From the NCBI RefSeq assembly GCF_001905095.1, contig NZ_LWLS01000123.1, positions 1-33,339 on the forward strand: a DNA stretch of 33,339 nt, in the 5' to 3' direction. Positions 1-8,542 of the stretch are shown here, piece after piece. Position 1 is the first letter of the stretch; each line of letters starts with the position of its first letter. Below the pieces are notes generated by a model. It saw nothing but the letters and a program-made list of their open reading frames with translations, was not told where the DNA came from and did not search any database. The stretch is from Micromonospora sp. CB01531 (GTDB lineage Bacteria; Actinomycetota; Actinomycetes; Mycobacteriales; Micromonosporaceae). Both the position numbers and the translations under genes were made by a program.

Positions 1-1
1 C

Positions 2-94
2 TTCACCCGCCGCAACCCCGACCGACAACGCGAGCGGCTCATCAAACAACTCCACAGCCTGGGCTACACCGTCACCCTCGACAAGGCCGCGTAG
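2..94 (+). CDS. C-terminal tail of an ORF truncated by the window edge, possibly a transposase
   Basis: Frame 2 is open from the left edge to a TAG at 92-94 and encodes about 30 residues, ending GYTVTLDKAA. The Arg-rich helix followed by a short 'LGYTVTL' strand resembles C-termini I recall from actinobacterial transposases, but the visible piece is too short for a family call. The coding bias is milder than in the neighbours. If it is a transposase, its element boundary would lie in the roughly 95 bases before the SDR gene, where I see no clear terminal inverted repeat. Confidence 0.4.
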   Translation, partial: FTRRNPDRQRERLIKQLHSLGYTVTLDKAA

Positions 95-188
95 ACAAGC
101 CACGGTCGATTCTCTTCACAGACATACCGGTGACCGGACTTGTTGTCGTCCCGGCCCAAGGCCCTACCTGCCAGGTCCCCGCCGAGGG

Positions 189-959
189 TCAGCTGCGCAG
201 GTAGGAGGCGCCGTTGAGGTCGACGATGGTGCCGGAGGCCCACTCGGCCTCGGGGCTGGCCAGCCAGTGCACCGCGGCGGCGATCTCCTCGGGGCGTGCC
301 ACCCGCCGGAACGGGCTCTGCGCCCGGATCGCGTCGCCGCGCTCGCCGCTGAGGTGGGTGGTGGTCATGTCCGTCTCGACGAAGCCGGGCGCCACCGTGG
401 CCACCGCGATGCCGTACGGGGCCAGGGCCAGCGCCAGCGACTGACCGAGCGCGTTCAACCCGGCCTTGCTCGCCCCGTACGCGGGCTGCTCCGGCTCGCC
501 CCGGAAGGCGCCCCGCGAGGAGACGTTGACGATCCGGCCACCCCCCGCGCGCATGTGCTGGGCGGCGCACCAGGTGACGTTGGCGGCCCCGGTCAGGTTG
601 GTCTCCAGCACCAGCCGCCACTGCTCGCGCCACTGCTCGTAGGTGTTGCCGAAGACCGGGTGCGGCAGGTCCCGGGGGCCGTACACGCCGGCATTGTTGA
701 CCAGCACGTCCAGCCCGCCCAGGCGTTCCGCCGCCGCGTCGACCATCGCCCGGACGGCGTCCGGGTCGGTCAGGTCGGCGCGGACCACCACGTGGCCCTC
801 GCCGGGCAGTTCGGCGCGTACCCGCTCGGCCAGCTCCGCCGAGTCCCGGTGGTGGATCGCCACCCGGTCCCCGCCCGCCGCGAACGCCCGCGCCACCGCA
901 CGCCCGATGCCGCGCGAGGCCCCCGTCACCAGTACCGCCCGTCCCGTCATGCGCGCCAT
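189..959 (-). CDS. SDR-family NAD(P)-dependent oxidoreductase (FabG-like)
   Basis: This is a classical short-chain dehydrogenase of about 256 residues. It has the cofactor motif TGASRGIG near the N-terminus, NNAG after beta-4, the catalytic Ser in VNVSSRG, the catalytic YGASK pair and the PG motif in VAPGFVETDM. These predict a soluble NAD(P)H-dependent keto/hydroxy oxidoreductase; its length and C-terminal 'SGTIVDLNGA' are FabG-like, but the substrate cannot be deduced. An in-frame TTG lies further upstream at 987-989. I prefer the ATG at 957-959, with a second ATG at 948-950 as an alternative. None of these has a clear Shine-Dalgarno. The gene is divergent from the HIT gene and stands alone on this strand, so it is probably not the fatty-acid-synthesis FabG of a fab operon. 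Confidence 0.85.
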   Translation of the reverse strand: MARMTGRAVLVTGASRGIGRAVARAFAAGGDRVAIHHRDSAELAERVRAELPGEGHVVVRADLTDPDAVRAMVDAAAERLGGLDVLVNNAGVYGPRDLPHPVFGNTYEQWREQWRLVLETNLTGAANVTWCAAQHMRAGGGRIVNVSSRGAFRGEPEQPAYGASKAGLNALGQSLALALAPYGIAVATVAPGFVETDMTTTHLSGERGDAIRAQSPFRRVARPEEIAAAVHWLASPEAEWASGTIVDLNGASYLRS

Positions 960-1031
960 CGTGCCGCACCGGGCCGCGCCGGCTGACAACGGGCCCGCCC
1001 CAGGCGGGACCCGTCAACAGGGCCGCTTCCT

Positions 1032-1037
1032 TACACT
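1032..1037 (+). promoter_or_regulatory. -10 element (TACACT), leaderless promoter of the HIT gene
   Basis: TACACT fits TANNNT and ends 6 nt before the ATG at 1044, placing the expected transcription start on the start codon itself. There is no Shine-Dalgarno and no convincing -35. Confidence 0.6.
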
Positions 1038-1043
1038 GCCCGA

Positions 1044-1394
1044 ATGGGAACCGACTGCCTGTTCTGCCGGATCGTCGCCGGGGAGATCCCGGCCACCATC
1101 GTGCGGGAGACCGCCACCACCCTCGCCTTCCGGGACATCAACCCCCAGGCGCCGACGCACGTGCTGGTGATCCCCAAGGAGCACTACGCGGACGTGGCCA
1201 CCCTGGCCCAGGGCGACCCGGGGCTGGCCGGCGAGGTGCTCGCCACGGCCGCCACGGTGGCCGAGGAGGAGGGGCTGCTCGCCGACGGCTTCCGGCTGAT
1301 GTTCAACACCGGGGCGTACGCCGGCCAGGAGGTCTTCCACGTGCACGCGCACGTGTTCGGCGGGGCGCCGCTCGGCCCGATGCTCTGCCGCTGA
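1044..1394 (+). CDS. HIT-family nucleotide-binding hydrolase (HinT-like)
   Basis: This 116-residue protein starts with the typical CLFCRIVAGEIPA segment and ends with the histidine triad HVHAHVFGG near residues 103-111, so the active site is complete. HinT-type proteins hydrolyse nucleoside phosphoramidates and acyl-adenylates as cytoplasmic dimers; the physiological substrate here is unknown. The CxxC near the N-terminus is the remnant zinc-site half seen in many bacterial members. Length is normal. The ATG at 1044 is preferred because a -10 hexamer ends 6 nt upstream. The gene is followed by a hydrolase with its own promoter, so it is probably monocistronic. Confidence 0.9.
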   Translation: MGTDCLFCRIVAGEIPATIVRETATTLAFRDINPQAPTHVLVIPKEHYADVATLAQGDPGLAGEVLATAATVAEEEGLLADGFRLMFNTGAYAGQEVFHVHAHVFGGAPLGPMLCR

Positions 1395-1403
1395 GTCCGT
1401 CCC

Positions 1404-1409
1404 TAGACT
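1404..1409 (+). promoter_or_regulatory. -10 element (TAGACT), leaderless promoter of the serine hydrolase
   Basis: TAGACT ends 7 nt before the ATG at 1417 and no Shine-Dalgarno precedes that ATG. It lies in the 22-bp gap after the HIT stop codon. Confidence 0.6.
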
Positions 1410-1416
1410 GCAACAC

Positions 1417-2787
1417 ATGATCACGGTGCATGACCGGCTCGACCGGATGGTGCGGCAGGCGCAGGTCCAGGGGCGGATCCCGGCGGTCTCGGCCGCCCTG
1501 CACCGGGCGGATCGGCCGCTGTGGACCTGCACGGTCGGCGGGACCGGCAACGACCGCCCGCTCGGCCCGGAGACGGTGTTCCGGATCGGCTCGGTCACCA
1601 AGACCTTCACCGCCGTGCTGGTCATGCAGTGCCGCGACGACGGGCTGCTCGACCTGGACGACCCGATCGGGCGGCACCTCGACCTGCCGGCGCACGGCGA
1701 GCTGACCGTACGCCGGCTGCTGTCACACACCGCCGGCCTGCAACGCGAGCCGCACGGCGACGTCTGGGACAGCCTGCGGGCGCCCGGCGTCGACGAGCTG
1801 CTCGCCGACCTGGCCCGGGTGGAGCGGGTACTGCCGACCGGCCGCCGCTACCACTACTCCAACCTCGGCATGGCCCTCCTCGGCGAGCTGGTCGCCCGGC
1901 TGCGGGGCGGCACCTGGGCCGAGGCGCTCGCCGAGCGGGTGCTCGTCCCGCTCGGGCTGACCGGGACCGGCCCCACCCCGGGCGAGCGGGCGGCGACCGG
2001 GTTCCTGATCGACGCGTACTCCGACGAGGCGCACCCGGAACCGCCGACCGACTTCGGCGCGGTGGCCCCGGCGGCGCAGCTGTGGAGCACCGCGCCGGAC
2101 ATGGCGCGCTGGGCGGCCTTCCTGGCCGACCCGGCGGCGCTGGACCCGGCCGGCGCGGTGCTCGCCCTGGCGACCCTCGACGAGATGCGCTGGCCGCTCA
2201 CCACGACCGACGAGACGGTGTGGGCCGCCGGCTTCGGGCTCGGCCTGATCCTGGTGCCGCAGCCGCAACGGGTGGTGCACGTGGGGCACGACGGGGCGAT
2301 GCCCGGTTTCCTGGCCGCCGTCTACGGCCGGCGTGGCGGGGACGGCACGGCCGGCGCGATGGGCTGCGCCGTGCTCGGCTCGTCCGGCACCGGCGTGCCG
2401 GTGTTCGAGCTGCCCCACCAGCTGCTCGCCGCCGCCGCCGAGCACGACCCGGCGGAGATCGAGCCGTGGCGCCCGGGCCCGCCTGCCCCGGCGCACCTGC
2501 GCGGGGTGCTGGGCCGCTGGTGGGGCGAGGGCTTCGAGTACGTCTTCTCCTGGCACGACGGGACGCTGCGGGCCCGGGGCGCGGACGACCCGGCCGGCAA
2601 GCCGCCGGCGGTCTTCGCCCCGCTGCCGGACCGGCCGGACGTGTTCCGGACCGTGGCCGGCCGGGAGGTGGGCGAGCTGCTCCGGCTGACCCGCGACGAG
2701 CGGGGCGCGGTGGTCCGGATGCACTGGGCCACCTACCGCTTCACCCGCCACCAGGAGACCTTCGACAGGTACGACTTCCGCCGGTAG
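1417..2787 (+). CDS. Serine hydrolase of the beta-lactamase/penicillin-binding-like (class C) fold
   Basis: The 456-residue protein has the three active-site elements of the family: SVTK at residues 59-62 (nucleophile Ser59 and general-base Lys62), YSN in RYHYSNLG around residue 148, and a C-terminal HDG-type motif in VGHDGAMPGF. There is no signal peptide, which argues against a secreted antibiotic-resistance enzyme and for an intracellular esterase or peptidase. Roughly the last 110 residues (GRWWGEGFEYVFSW onward) form the small beta-rich lipocalin-like domain often attached to such proteins. The start is fixed by the leaderless promoter just upstream. Substrate unknown. Confidence 0.87.
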   Translation: MITVHDRLDRMVRQAQVQGRIPAVSAALHRADRPLWTCTVGGTGNDRPLGPETVFRIGSVTKTFTAVLVMQCRDDGLLDLDDPIGRHLDLPAHGELTVRRLLSHTAGLQREPHGDVWDSLRAPGVDELLADLARVERVLPTGRRYHYSNLGMALLGELVARLRGGTWAEALAERVLVPLGLTGTGPTPGERAATGFLIDAYSDEAHPEPPTDFGAVAPAAQLWSTAPDMARWAAFLADPAALDPAGAVLALATLDEMRWPLTTTDETVWAAGFGLGLILVPQPQRVVHVGHDGAMPGFLAAVYGRRGGDGTAGAMGCAVLGSSGTGVPVFELPHQLLAAAAEHDPAEIEPWRPGPPAPAHLRGVLGRWWGEGFEYVFSWHDGTLRARGADDPAGKPPAVFAPLPDRPDVFRTVAGREVGELLRLTRDERGAVVRMHWATYRFTRHQETFDRYDFRR

Positions 2788-2807
2788 TTGATCTCCTACC
2801 GGCGGAA
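2776..2807 (+). terminator. Perfect 12-bp hairpin spanning the hydrolase stop codon
   Basis: TTCCGCCGGTAG (2776-2787) is exactly complementary to CTACCGGCGGAA (2796-2807) with an 8-nt loop. The left arm contains the last codons and the TAG stop. No T-run follows, so it is either a U-less terminator of the type common in high-GC actinomycetes or an mRNA 3'-end stabiliser. Confidence 0.6.
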
Positions 2808-2837
2808 ATGCACGCGGTGCGGCCGGTGTTGACCCGA

Positions 2838-2843
2838 TACGAT
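2838..2843 (+). promoter_or_regulatory. Candidate -10 (TACGAT) for the phoH operon
   Basis: TACGAT would start transcription near 2850, giving a 5' UTR of about 75 nt before phoH. TTGACC at 2829-2834 is too close to serve as its -35. It is the best -10 match in the 138-bp gap. Confidence 0.45.
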
Positions 2844-2925
2844 GGGCGTAACGTCCGACCGCCGCGCCAGCAGGGCCCGGCACCGAGATCGAGAGCAGGT
2901 GGCGTAGGGCCCGACGGCCCGACCT

Positions 2926-3984
<1,059 letters not shown>

Positions 3985-4002
3985 TCCACCAGAGGAAGAC
4001 AG

Positions 4003-4476
4003 TTGTCCATCGAGATCGCCAATGAGTCGGGTGTCGAGGTTGACACCGACGCCGTGCTCGCCGTCGCCCGGCACGCCCTCGACGAGATGGGGGTCAACCC
4101 GCTCGCCGAGCTCTCCATCCTGCTGGTCGACATCGACTACATGGCCGAGCTGAACCATCGCTGGATGGGCGGCGACGGCCCGACCGACGTGCTCGCCTTC
4201 CCCATGGACGAGGGCAGCGTCGACCACGGTCCGGGGGAGAGCAGCCCGGCCGGCGGCGAGCCGGCCCTGCTCGGCGACATCGTGCTCTGCCCCGAGGTGG
4301 CGGCCAAGCAGGCGGCCGCGGCCGGCCACTCCGCCGCCGACGAGCTGCACCTGCTCACCGTGCACGGCGTGCTGCACCTGCTCGGGTACGACCACGCCGA
4401 GCCGGAGGAGGAGCAGGAGATGTTCGGCCTCCAGGCCCGGCTGCTGGCGAGCTGGCGGTCGACCCGGTCGAAATGA
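4003..4476 (+). CDS. ybeY: Endoribonuclease YbeY (rRNA maturation factor)
   Basis: The 157-residue protein has the metal-binding motif HGVLHLLGYDH at residues 121-131, whose three histidines bind the catalytic zinc. Family knowledge: YbeY is a single-strand endoribonuclease acting in 16S rRNA 3'-end maturation and 70S quality control. The start is a TTG at 4003 with GAGGAAG 4 nt upstream; MSIEIANESG at that point matches the usual N-terminus. It overlaps the next gene by ATGA, so the two are translationally coupled. Length is normal. Confidence 0.94.
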   Translation: MSIEIANESGVEVDTDAVLAVARHALDEMGVNPLAELSILLVDIDYMAELNHRWMGGDGPTDVLAFPMDEGSVDHGPGESSPAGGEPALLGDIVLCPEVAAKQAAAAGHSAADELHLLTVHGVLHLLGYDHAEPEEEQEMFGLQARLLASWRSTRSK

Positions 4477-5858
4477 TGTCCACTCTGGCGGCCGGCACTC
4501 CGGCGGGACTGCCCGATCTCCAGCTCATCTTCGTCGCGGCGGGGCTGGTGGTGCTCGCCGGCCTCATCGCGATGACCGAGGCGGCGCTGGCCGCCGTCTC
4601 CCCGGCCCGGGCCGCCGAGCTGGCCCGGGACGGGGCGCGCGGCGCGCGTACCCTCCAGGCGGTCGCGGGCGACGTCGTCCGCCATCTCAACCTGCTGCTC
4701 CTGCTCCGGCTGCTGGCCGAGCTGACCGCCACCACGCTGGTCGCGCTGGTGGCCGTGGACAGCTTCGGTGCGGGCTGGCGGGCCGCCCTGGTCACCGCCG
4801 GGGCGATGACCGTGGTCAGCTTCGTGGTGGTCGGCGTGGCACCGCGCACCCTCGGCCGGCAGCACGCGTACGCGGTGGGTCGCACGGTCGCGCCGCTGGT
4901 GCGCTGGCTGGGCCGGGCCCTCAACCCGCTCGCCTCGCTGCTGATCCTGATCGGCAACGCGGTCACCCCGGGGCGCGGCTTCCGCGAGGGGCCGTTCGCC
5001 ACCCAGGTGGAGCTGCGCGAACTGGTCGACCTGGCCGAGCAGCGCGGAGTGGTGGAGCACGGCGAACGCCAGATGATCCACTCGGTCTTCGCCCTCGGCG
5101 ACACCATCGCCCGCGAGGTGATGGTGCCGCGTACCGAGATGGTGTGGATCGAGGAGAGTAAGACCCTGGCCCAGGCGCTGGCGCTCTTCCTGCGCTCCGG
5201 CTTCTCCCGGATTCCGGTGATCGGGGAGAGCGTGGACGACGTGCTCGGGGTGCTCTACCTCAAGGACCTGATCCGGCGGATCCAGGGTGCCCCGGAGGCC
5301 CGGCAGATGCCGGTGGCCGAGCTGATGCGTCCGGCGACCTTCGTGCCGGAGTCGAAGCCGGTCGACGACCTGCTGTCGGAGATGCAGGCGGCCCGCAACC
5401 ACCTGGTCATCGTGGTCGACGAGTACGGCGGCACCGGCGGCCTGGTCACCATCGAGGACATCCTGGAGGAGATCGTCGGTGAGATCACCGACGAGTACGA
5501 TGTCGAACGCCCGCCGGTCGAGCACCTGGCGGACGGGGCCGTGCGGGTGGCCGCCCGGCTGCCGGTGGAGAATCTGGGCGAGCTGTTCGACACCGAACTG
5601 CCCACCGACGAGGTGGAGACGGTCGGCGGCCTGCTCGCCCAGTCGCTCGGCCGGGTGCCGATCCCGGGCGCCGAGGCCGAGGTCGCCGGGCTTCGGCTGA
5701 TCGCCGAGGGCACCACCGGGCGGCGCAACCGGATCGACACCGTGCTGGTGCGCCGGGTCGCGCCGAGCGACGCGTCCGACAACGGGGGCCGTGGCGAGCA
5801 CGCCGAGCCCCGTGGCAACCACAACCGTTCCGAGGAGAGGCAACCCGCCGATGCCTGA
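4473..5858 (+). CDS. CNNM/CorC-family membrane protein (DUF21, CBS pair, CorC_HlyC domain)
   Basis: The 461-residue protein has an N-terminal DUF21 domain with about three to four hydrophobic segments in the first 165 residues, a CBS pair around 205-335 (starting at IAREVMVPRTEM, then MPVAELMRPATFVPESKPVDDLL), the acidic DEYGGTGGLVTIEDILEEIVGEI segment, and a C-terminal CorC/transporter-associated domain around 355-430. Family members are implicated in magnesium/cobalt efflux or its regulation. The last 30 residues are a charged low-complexity tail. It overlaps ybeY by ATGA and the next gene by 8 bp, so it sits inside the phoH-era operon. Whether it transports ions here is inference. Confidence 0.9.
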   Translation: MMSTLAAGTPAGLPDLQLIFVAAGLVVLAGLIAMTEAALAAVSPARAAELARDGARGARTLQAVAGDVVRHLNLLLLLRLLAELTATTLVALVAVDSFGAGWRAALVTAGAMTVVSFVVVGVAPRTLGRQHAYAVGRTVAPLVRWLGRALNPLASLLILIGNAVTPGRGFREGPFATQVELRELVDLAEQRGVVEHGERQMIHSVFALGDTIAREVMVPRTEMVWIEESKTLAQALALFLRSGFSRIPVIGESVDDVLGVLYLKDLIRRIQGAPEARQMPVAELMRPATFVPESKPVDDLLSEMQAARNHLVIVVDEYGGTGGLVTIEDILEEIVGEITDEYDVERPPVEHLADGAVRVAARLPVENLGELFDTELPTDEVETVGGLLAQSLGRVPIPGAEAEVAGLRLIAEGTTGRRNRIDTVLVRRVAPSDASDNGGRGEHAEPRGNHNRSEERQPADA

Positions 5859-6237
5859 GTCACCCGCCGTGCCGGCTGCCCGGCCCACCCCGTCCGACCT
5901 GGCCGAGCTGAGCGCCGAGGACGGCAAGCTGGTCGTCCTGGCCCGGGGCGCGCGCGGCCGGGTGGGCGCCGTGGAGGGCGCGGCGGTCCGCGACCAGGAC
6001 GGCCGGACGTACGCGGCGGCCAGCGTGGCACTGCCGTCGCTGGCCCTGACCGCGCTGCAGCTCGCGGTCGCCTCGGCGGTGGCCGCCGGCGCCAGCCGGT
6101 TGGAGGCCGCCGTGGTGGTGACCGAGGCCTCGACGCTGGACGGCGCGGGGCACGCCGCCGTCCGGGACCTCTCCGCCGACGCGCCGATCCACGTGGCCGC
6201 CCCGGACGGCTCCGTCCTCGGCACGGTGGTCGAGTGA
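5851..6237 (+). CDS. Cytidine-deaminase-fold protein lacking catalytic residues (Rv2365c-like)
   Basis: This 128-residue protein lies in the conserved slot between the CorC gene and era. It aligns by eye to cytidine deaminase: GAAVRDQDGRTYAAASV corresponds to the substrate strand, and LTALQLAVASAVAAGA to the helix that normally carries the zinc-binding Cys/His-Ala-Glu. That triad is replaced by Leu-Gln-Leu-type residues and there is no PCxxC; the protein contains no cysteine at all. It is therefore predicted to be a pseudoenzyme or structural partner, not a deaminase. The ATG at 5851 is chosen for its strong GAGGAGAGG ribosome site; an in-frame GTG lies 60 nt upstream inside the CorC gene. 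Its stop overlaps the era start as GTGA. Confidence 0.8.
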   Translation: MPESPAVPAARPTPSDLAELSAEDGKLVVLARGARGRVGAVEGAAVRDQDGRTYAAASVALPSLALTALQLAVASAVAAGASRLEAAVVVTEASTLDGAGHAAVRDLSADAPIHVAAPDGSVLGTVVE

Positions 6238-7142
6238 CCGGGGTGCCGGACCCGGAGGAGCCGCGTCCGTACCGGGCGGGTTTCGCCTGTTTCGTCGGGC
6301 GGCCGAACGCCGGCAAGTCGACGCTGACCAACGCGATCGTCGGCACCAAGATCGCGATCACCTCGAACAAGCCGCAGACCACCCGGCACGTCATCCGGGC
6401 CGTCCTGCACCGCCCGGAGTCGCAGCTCGTGCTGGTCGACACCCCGGGCCTGCACCGCCCCCGTACGCTGCTCGGCGAGCGGCTGAACGATCTGGTCCGG
6501 GAGACCTGGAGCGAGGTCGACGTGATCGGCCTGTGCATCCCGGCCAACGAGCCGATCGGCCGGGGCGACCGGTTCATCACCGGTGAGCTGGCCAGCCTCA
6601 AGGCGACCGTGCTGGCCGTGGTCACCAAGACCGACCTGGTGGACCGCGGGCGGCTCGCCGAGCAGCTTCTCGCGGTCAGCGAGCTGGCCGACTTCGCCGA
6701 CGTGGTGCCGGTGAGCGCGGTCTCCGGCCACCAGCTGGACACCCTGGTCGACGTGATGACCGGCTACCTGCCCGAGTCGCCGCAGCTCTACCCGGACGAC
6801 ATGCTCACCGACGACCCCGAGCAGGTGCTCGTCGCCGAGCTGATCCGTGAGGCGGCGCTGGAGGGCGTACGGGACGAGCTGCCGCACTCCATCGCCGTCG
6901 TGGTGGAGGAGATGATCGCGGAGGGTCAGCTCACCAAGATCTACGCCGACGTGTACGTCGAGCGGCCGAGCCAGAAGGCGATCATGATCGGTCACCGGGG
7001 TAGCCGGCTCAAGGAGGTCGGCACCACCGCACGCCGGCAGATCGAGGAGCTGCTCGGCGCCCGCGTCTATCTGGACCTGCACGTCCGGGTCGCCAAGGAC
7101 TGGCAGCGCGACCCGAAGCAGCTGCGCAAGCTCGGCTTCTGA
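6234..7142 (+). CDS. era: GTPase Era
   Basis: The 302-residue protein has G1 GRPNAGKST (about 22-30), the switch/G2 segment TSNKPQTTRH, G3 DTPGLHRP and G4 TKTD (about 130-133), followed by a C-terminal KH domain with IMIGHRGSRLKEVG. Era binds the 3' end of 16S rRNA and assists 30S assembly, consistent with its coupling to ybeY in one operon. The GTG at 6234 overlaps the preceding stop (GTGA); a second GTG at 6243 is possible. It is the last gene of the operon and is followed 12 bp later by an intrinsic terminator. Confidence 0.96.
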   Translation: MTGVPDPEEPRPYRAGFACFVGRPNAGKSTLTNAIVGTKIAITSNKPQTTRHVIRAVLHRPESQLVLVDTPGLHRPRTLLGERLNDLVRETWSEVDVIGLCIPANEPIGRGDRFITGELASLKATVLAVVTKTDLVDRGRLAEQLLAVSELADFADVVPVSAVSGHQLDTLVDVMTGYLPESPQLYPDDMLTDDPEQVLVAELIREAALEGVRDELPHSIAVVVEEMIAEGQLTKIYADVYVERPSQKAIMIGHRGSRLKEVGTTARRQIEELLGARVYLDLHVRVAKDWQRDPKQLRKLGF

Positions 7143-7154
7143 AACGGACGTTCG

Positions 7155-7197
7155 ACCGGCGGCCCGGATCTTTCCGGCGCCGCCGGTGCGGCTTTTT
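7155..7197 (+). terminator. Intrinsic terminator of the phoH-era operon
   Basis: ACCGGCGGC (7155-7163) pairs with GCCGCCGGT (7179-7187), extended inward by CCGG/CCGG around an ATCTTT loop with one bulged C. TTTTT follows at 7193-7197. This is the clearest rho-independent terminator in the window. Confidence 0.85.
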
Positions 7198-7348
7198 GGG
7201 GCCTGGTGACCGGTCCTCGACGGCTGGTCCGGATCGGTCGCCTTTATGGGATGTTTCACTTTTGGCCCCGGCGCCTCGCCGTTTCGCCGCCTCGGGTCGG
7301 AGGGTAGGGAGAGGTTGATCCCCAGCCCCCGGACATAGATGCAGGCTT

Positions 7349-8515
7349 ATGCGAAACCGATACCTGGACCTGCTCCGCTTCCTGGCCATCGTGCGAGTCG
7401 TCGTCTACCACGTCATCGGATCGGCGACCCTGACGCTGATCTTCCCGGCGATGTCGGTGATGTTCGCGCTCGCCGGCTCGCTGATGGCGGCCTCGCTGGA
7501 CCGGACCGGCGCGCCGGCCGTGGCGCGCCGGCTGCGTCGCCTGCTGCCGTCGCTCTGGGTGCTCGCCCTGGTCTTCGTGCCGGCCATGCTGCTCAGCGGG
7601 CTGCCGTTCAGCCCGAAGGTGCTGCTCTGGCTCTTCCCGGTCAGCGACCCGCCGGCCAACTACTGGGGTGGCCTGGCCCTGAGCCCCATCTGGTATCTCC
7701 GGGACTACCTGTGGTTCGTGCTGGCCTCGCCGCTCGCGTTGTGGCTGTTCCGCCGGGCGCCGCTGCCCACCCTGCTCGCCCCGTACGCGCTGCTCGTGCT
7801 GATCGAGATGGGCGTCTACCCGGACGCGCCGGGCGTGCTGCGCGAGTTCGGCCTGTATTTCGGCGCCTGGCTGCTGGGCTTCGCCCACCACGAGGGCATG
7901 CTGCGCCGGATGAGCAACCGGGTCCTGGTGCCCGCGGCGCTCGCTCTCGGCGCCGCCGGCCTGGGCTGGATCTTCACCCACCCCGGCCCGCGCGGCTACG
8001 ACCTGAACGACATCCACCTCGGCAACGCGCTCTGGTCGGCGGCGTTCATCCTGGTGGCGATCGGCCGGGCCCCGGCCGAGGCGGCCTGGGTCGACCGCGT
8101 CCCGCTGCTGAGCCGGGCGGTCACCGTGCTGAACCGTCGGGCGCTGACCATCTACCTGTGGCACATGCCGTTCGTGGTGGCGCTCACCCCGCTGGTCGGT
8201 CTGGTCGGCTGGACCCCGCGCGACCCGCTCGGCCTGGCGATCCGGGTGGTGCTGGTGTTCGCGCTGGTCGGCGTGGTCACCCTGCTGGTCGGCTGGGTCG
8301 AGGACGTGGCGGCCCGGCGTAGGCTGGAGCTGGTCCCCGGCCGGCCCCGGCCGACCGTGGCCGAGCGGGCGGCCACCGCGCCGGCCAGCCCCGCCCCGGC
8401 CGGGGCGGAGAGCGAGCTGGCGACGGCCGGGGCGGCCCGCCCGACTGCCGCGCGCCGGGTTCCCGAGCCCCGGCGCGCCGGCGACCGGTCCGGCACCGAA
8501 CTCGGCGCCGGCTGA
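7349..8515 (+). CDS. Acyltransferase-3 family integral membrane protein (OafA/YrhL-like)
   Basis: This 388-residue protein begins MRNRYLDLLRFLAIVRVVVYHVIG, the canonical first helix of acyltransferase-3 proteins with the conserved Arg and His, and has about ten hydrophobic segments to residue 330. Members O-acylate sugars, peptidoglycan, lipids or antibiotics at the membrane using acyl-CoA. The last 60 residues are an Ala/Pro/Arg-rich cytoplasmic tail. The start is preceded by neither a clear Shine-Dalgarno nor a clean TANNNT; the ATG at 7349 is chosen because it opens the family motif. It is inserted between era and recO, a position occupied by an amidase gene in mycobacteria. Substrate unknown. 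Confidence 0.85.
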   Translation: MRNRYLDLLRFLAIVRVVVYHVIGSATLTLIFPAMSVMFALAGSLMAASLDRTGAPAVARRLRRLLPSLWVLALVFVPAMLLSGLPFSPKVLLWLFPVSDPPANYWGGLALSPIWYLRDYLWFVLASPLALWLFRRAPLPTLLAPYALLVLIEMGVYPDAPGVLREFGLYFGAWLLGFAHHEGMLRRMSNRVLVPAALALGAAGLGWIFTHPGPRGYDLNDIHLGNALWSAAFILVAIGRAPAEAAWVDRVPLLSRAVTVLNRRALTIYLWHMPFVVALTPLVGLVGWTPRDPLGLAIRVVLVFALVGVVTLLVGWVEDVAARRRLELVPGRPRPTVAERAATAPASPAPAGAESELATAGAARPTAARRVPEPRRAGDRSGTELGAG

Positions 8516-8521
8516 CCGTCG

Positions 8522-8539
8522 CCCCGAGGGTCCTCGGGT
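8522..8539. terminator. Short convergent hairpin between two genes
   Basis: CCCGAGG (8523-8529) and CCTCGGG (8532-8538) form a perfect inverted repeat in the 27-bp gap between the convergent acyltransferase and DUF4097 genes. It could end transcription from both sides; there is no T-run. Confidence 0.45.
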
Positions 8540-8542
8540 GGC

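Noticed and set aside
960..989. TTG start extending the SDR protein by 10 residues
   Set aside because: No ribosome site or -10 supports it, and the extension precedes the normal SDR N-terminus; the ATG at 957-959 is preferred.
2829..2843. TTGACC with TACGAT as a -35/-10 pair before phoH
   Set aside because: The spacing is only 3 bp; only the -10 was kept as a candidate.
4137..7259. 1040-codon minus-strand open frame opposite ybeY, CorC, the CDA-like gene and era
   Set aside because: Same shadow effect; no domain is visible and the plus-strand genes are certain.
7334..7341. CATAGAT as a leaderless -10 for the acyltransferase
   Set aside because: No register gives TANNNT with 6-7 nt to the ATG, unlike the eleven accepted cases.
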